NCBI GenBank assembly: GCA_965662355.1
Contig: CBFIHP010000009.1
Coordinates: forward strand, 1 to 64,000
Source of the DNA: GCA-2683825 sp965662355
Lineage (GTDB): Bacteria; Planctomycetota; UBA1135; GCA-002686595
Direction of reading: 5' to 3'
DNA: 64,000 nucleotides
The notes below the pieces were generated by a model. It saw only the letters and a program-made list of their open reading frames with translations, did no database searches and was not told where the DNA came from. Every line of letters starts with the position of its first letter. Within the stretch, counting starts at the first letter, position 1. This document shows, in pieces, positions 63,471-64,000 of this stretch. A program made the translations under genes and the position numbers.

Positions 63471-64000
63471 ATGATGGCCTACAAGTGGTACTTCGTCCGC
63501 TGCCAGTCCGGGCGCGAGGACTCGATCCGCAAGCAGCTCGAGACACGCATCAACGTCAAGGGACTGCAGGACGTCATTCCGCAGGTGCTCGTGCCGTTCG
63601 AGCGCGTCACGGAACTCAAGAGCGGCAAGCGCAAGGTCGTCTCGAAGAAGCTCTACCCCGGCTACCTGATGGTCCAGGCGGACTTCGCCGACCCCGAGGG
63701 CGACCGCGCGATCGAGGCCCGCTCGACGCTGCGCGAGACGCCGGGCTTCGGCGACTTTCTCGGCACTCGCGGTGAGCCGACTCCGCTGACCGAAGCTCAG
63801 GTCTCGGGCATTCTCGCCCGCATGTCGGATTCGGAAGAACGCCCCACGGTCGCGATGAGCGTCAAGAAGGGCGACATGGTCAAGATCAAGTCCGGAGCCT
63901 TCGAAGGCTTCGACGGGGTCGTCGATGAAGTCAATCCCGATAAGGGCATGGTCAAGGTCACGGTGACGATCTTCGGTCGCCCGACTCCGGTCGAGCTCGA
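63471..64000 (+). CDS. nusG: Transcription termination/antitermination factor NusG (partial)
   Basis: The first 176 codons run off the window. KWYFVRCQSGREDSIRKQLE opens the NGN domain. KSGKRKVVSKKLYPGYLMVQ is the conserved middle, and the KOW domain starts at KKGDMVKIKSGAFEGFDGVVDEV. NusG binds RNA polymerase and promotes elongation and Rho function. The gene follows secE after 1 nt, the standard secE-nusG pair, with rplK expected beyond. Confidence 0.96.
   Translation, partial: MMAYKWYFVRCQSGREDSIRKQLETRINVKGLQDVIPQVLVPFERVTELKSGKRKVVSKKLYPGYLMVQADFADPEGDRAIEARSTLRETPGFGDFLGTRGEPTPLTEAQVSGILARMSDSEERPTVAMSVKKGDMVKIKSGAFEGFDGVVDEVNPDKGMVKVTVTIFGRPTPVEL

Overview
The window is a GC-rich, gene-dense stretch of a bacterial chromosome. 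It opens inside a 16S rRNA gene and ends inside nusG. The organism is most likely a member of the Planctomycetota. The partial 16S gene carries the AACGAGCGAAACCC variant (positions 170-183) where most bacteria have AACGAGCGCAACCC. The SecE-like protein is long, with extra membrane segments. The secreted dehydrogenase at 55065 has a C-terminal domain that I associate with deep-branching planctomycetes. I cannot place it below phylum from this window. Unlike several well-known planctomycetes with unlinked rRNA genes, the operon here is the textbook 16S-tRNA-Ile-tRNA-Ala-23S-5S with an intrinsic terminator.

Layout. 1-4.4 kb: rRNA operon. 4.5-8.5 kb: DoxX-like membrane protein, secreted CocE/S15-type hydrolase, and a membrane-anchored P-loop ATPase of unknown role. 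8.5-12.2 kb: an MCE lipid-transport operon (STAS-MlaE permease, MlaF ATPase, MlaD, PqiC-like lipoprotein). 12.2-18.3 kb: unknown protein, lexA, then nadB-hflX-SecD-like lipoprotein as an overlapping operon. 18.4-20.5 kb: secreted S9 peptidase. 20.5-28.3 kb, minus strand: a complete tryptophan operon, trpE-G-D-C-F-B-A plus a DAHP synthase. Its genes are chained by short overlaps and preceded by a trp leader peptide and attenuator. 28.8-33.0 kb, minus strand: trmD-rplS-secDF. 33.2-34.8 kb: ribE and a secreted unknown. 34.9-39.3 kb, minus strand: a sulfide/sulfur islet (TauE exporter, rhodanese-DUF2892, DUF2892, type II sulfide:quinone oxidoreductase, frameshifted rhodanese remnant, APC permease). 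39.6-42.3 kb: TylF-like methyltransferase and a secreted M28 peptidase with PDZ domain. 42.5-45.2 kb, minus strand: a second MCE system whose MlaD has a 34-residue repeat. 45.2-50.5 kb: WPLF-repeat lipoprotein, trpS, two lipoproteins, dtd, and an HU-family protein. 50.6-56.6 kb: trans-sulfuration PLP enzyme, MutS2 without an Smr domain, a MATE gene cut to its first half, and a PQQ-type dehydrogenase. 56.7-60.3 kb: SGNH/AlgX-like plus MBOAT pair, and aroC. 60.5-64 kb: the conserved tRNA-Thr-Tyr-Gly-Thr-tuf cluster followed by rpmG, secE and nusG.

The strongest regulatory discovery is the minus-strand leader at 28144-28278. It encodes a 24-codon peptide with Trp-Leu-Trp in its middle. Four segments follow that can fold either as a pause hairpin plus terminator or as an antiterminator, just upstream of trpE. 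This is ribosome-mediated attenuation of the enterobacterial type, here predicted in a planctomycete. Other points of interest are a small foreign-looking beta domain inserted in SecDF, a free-standing lipoprotein resembling the SecD periplasmic region, and GTTC-N7-GTTC direct repeats upstream of lexA.
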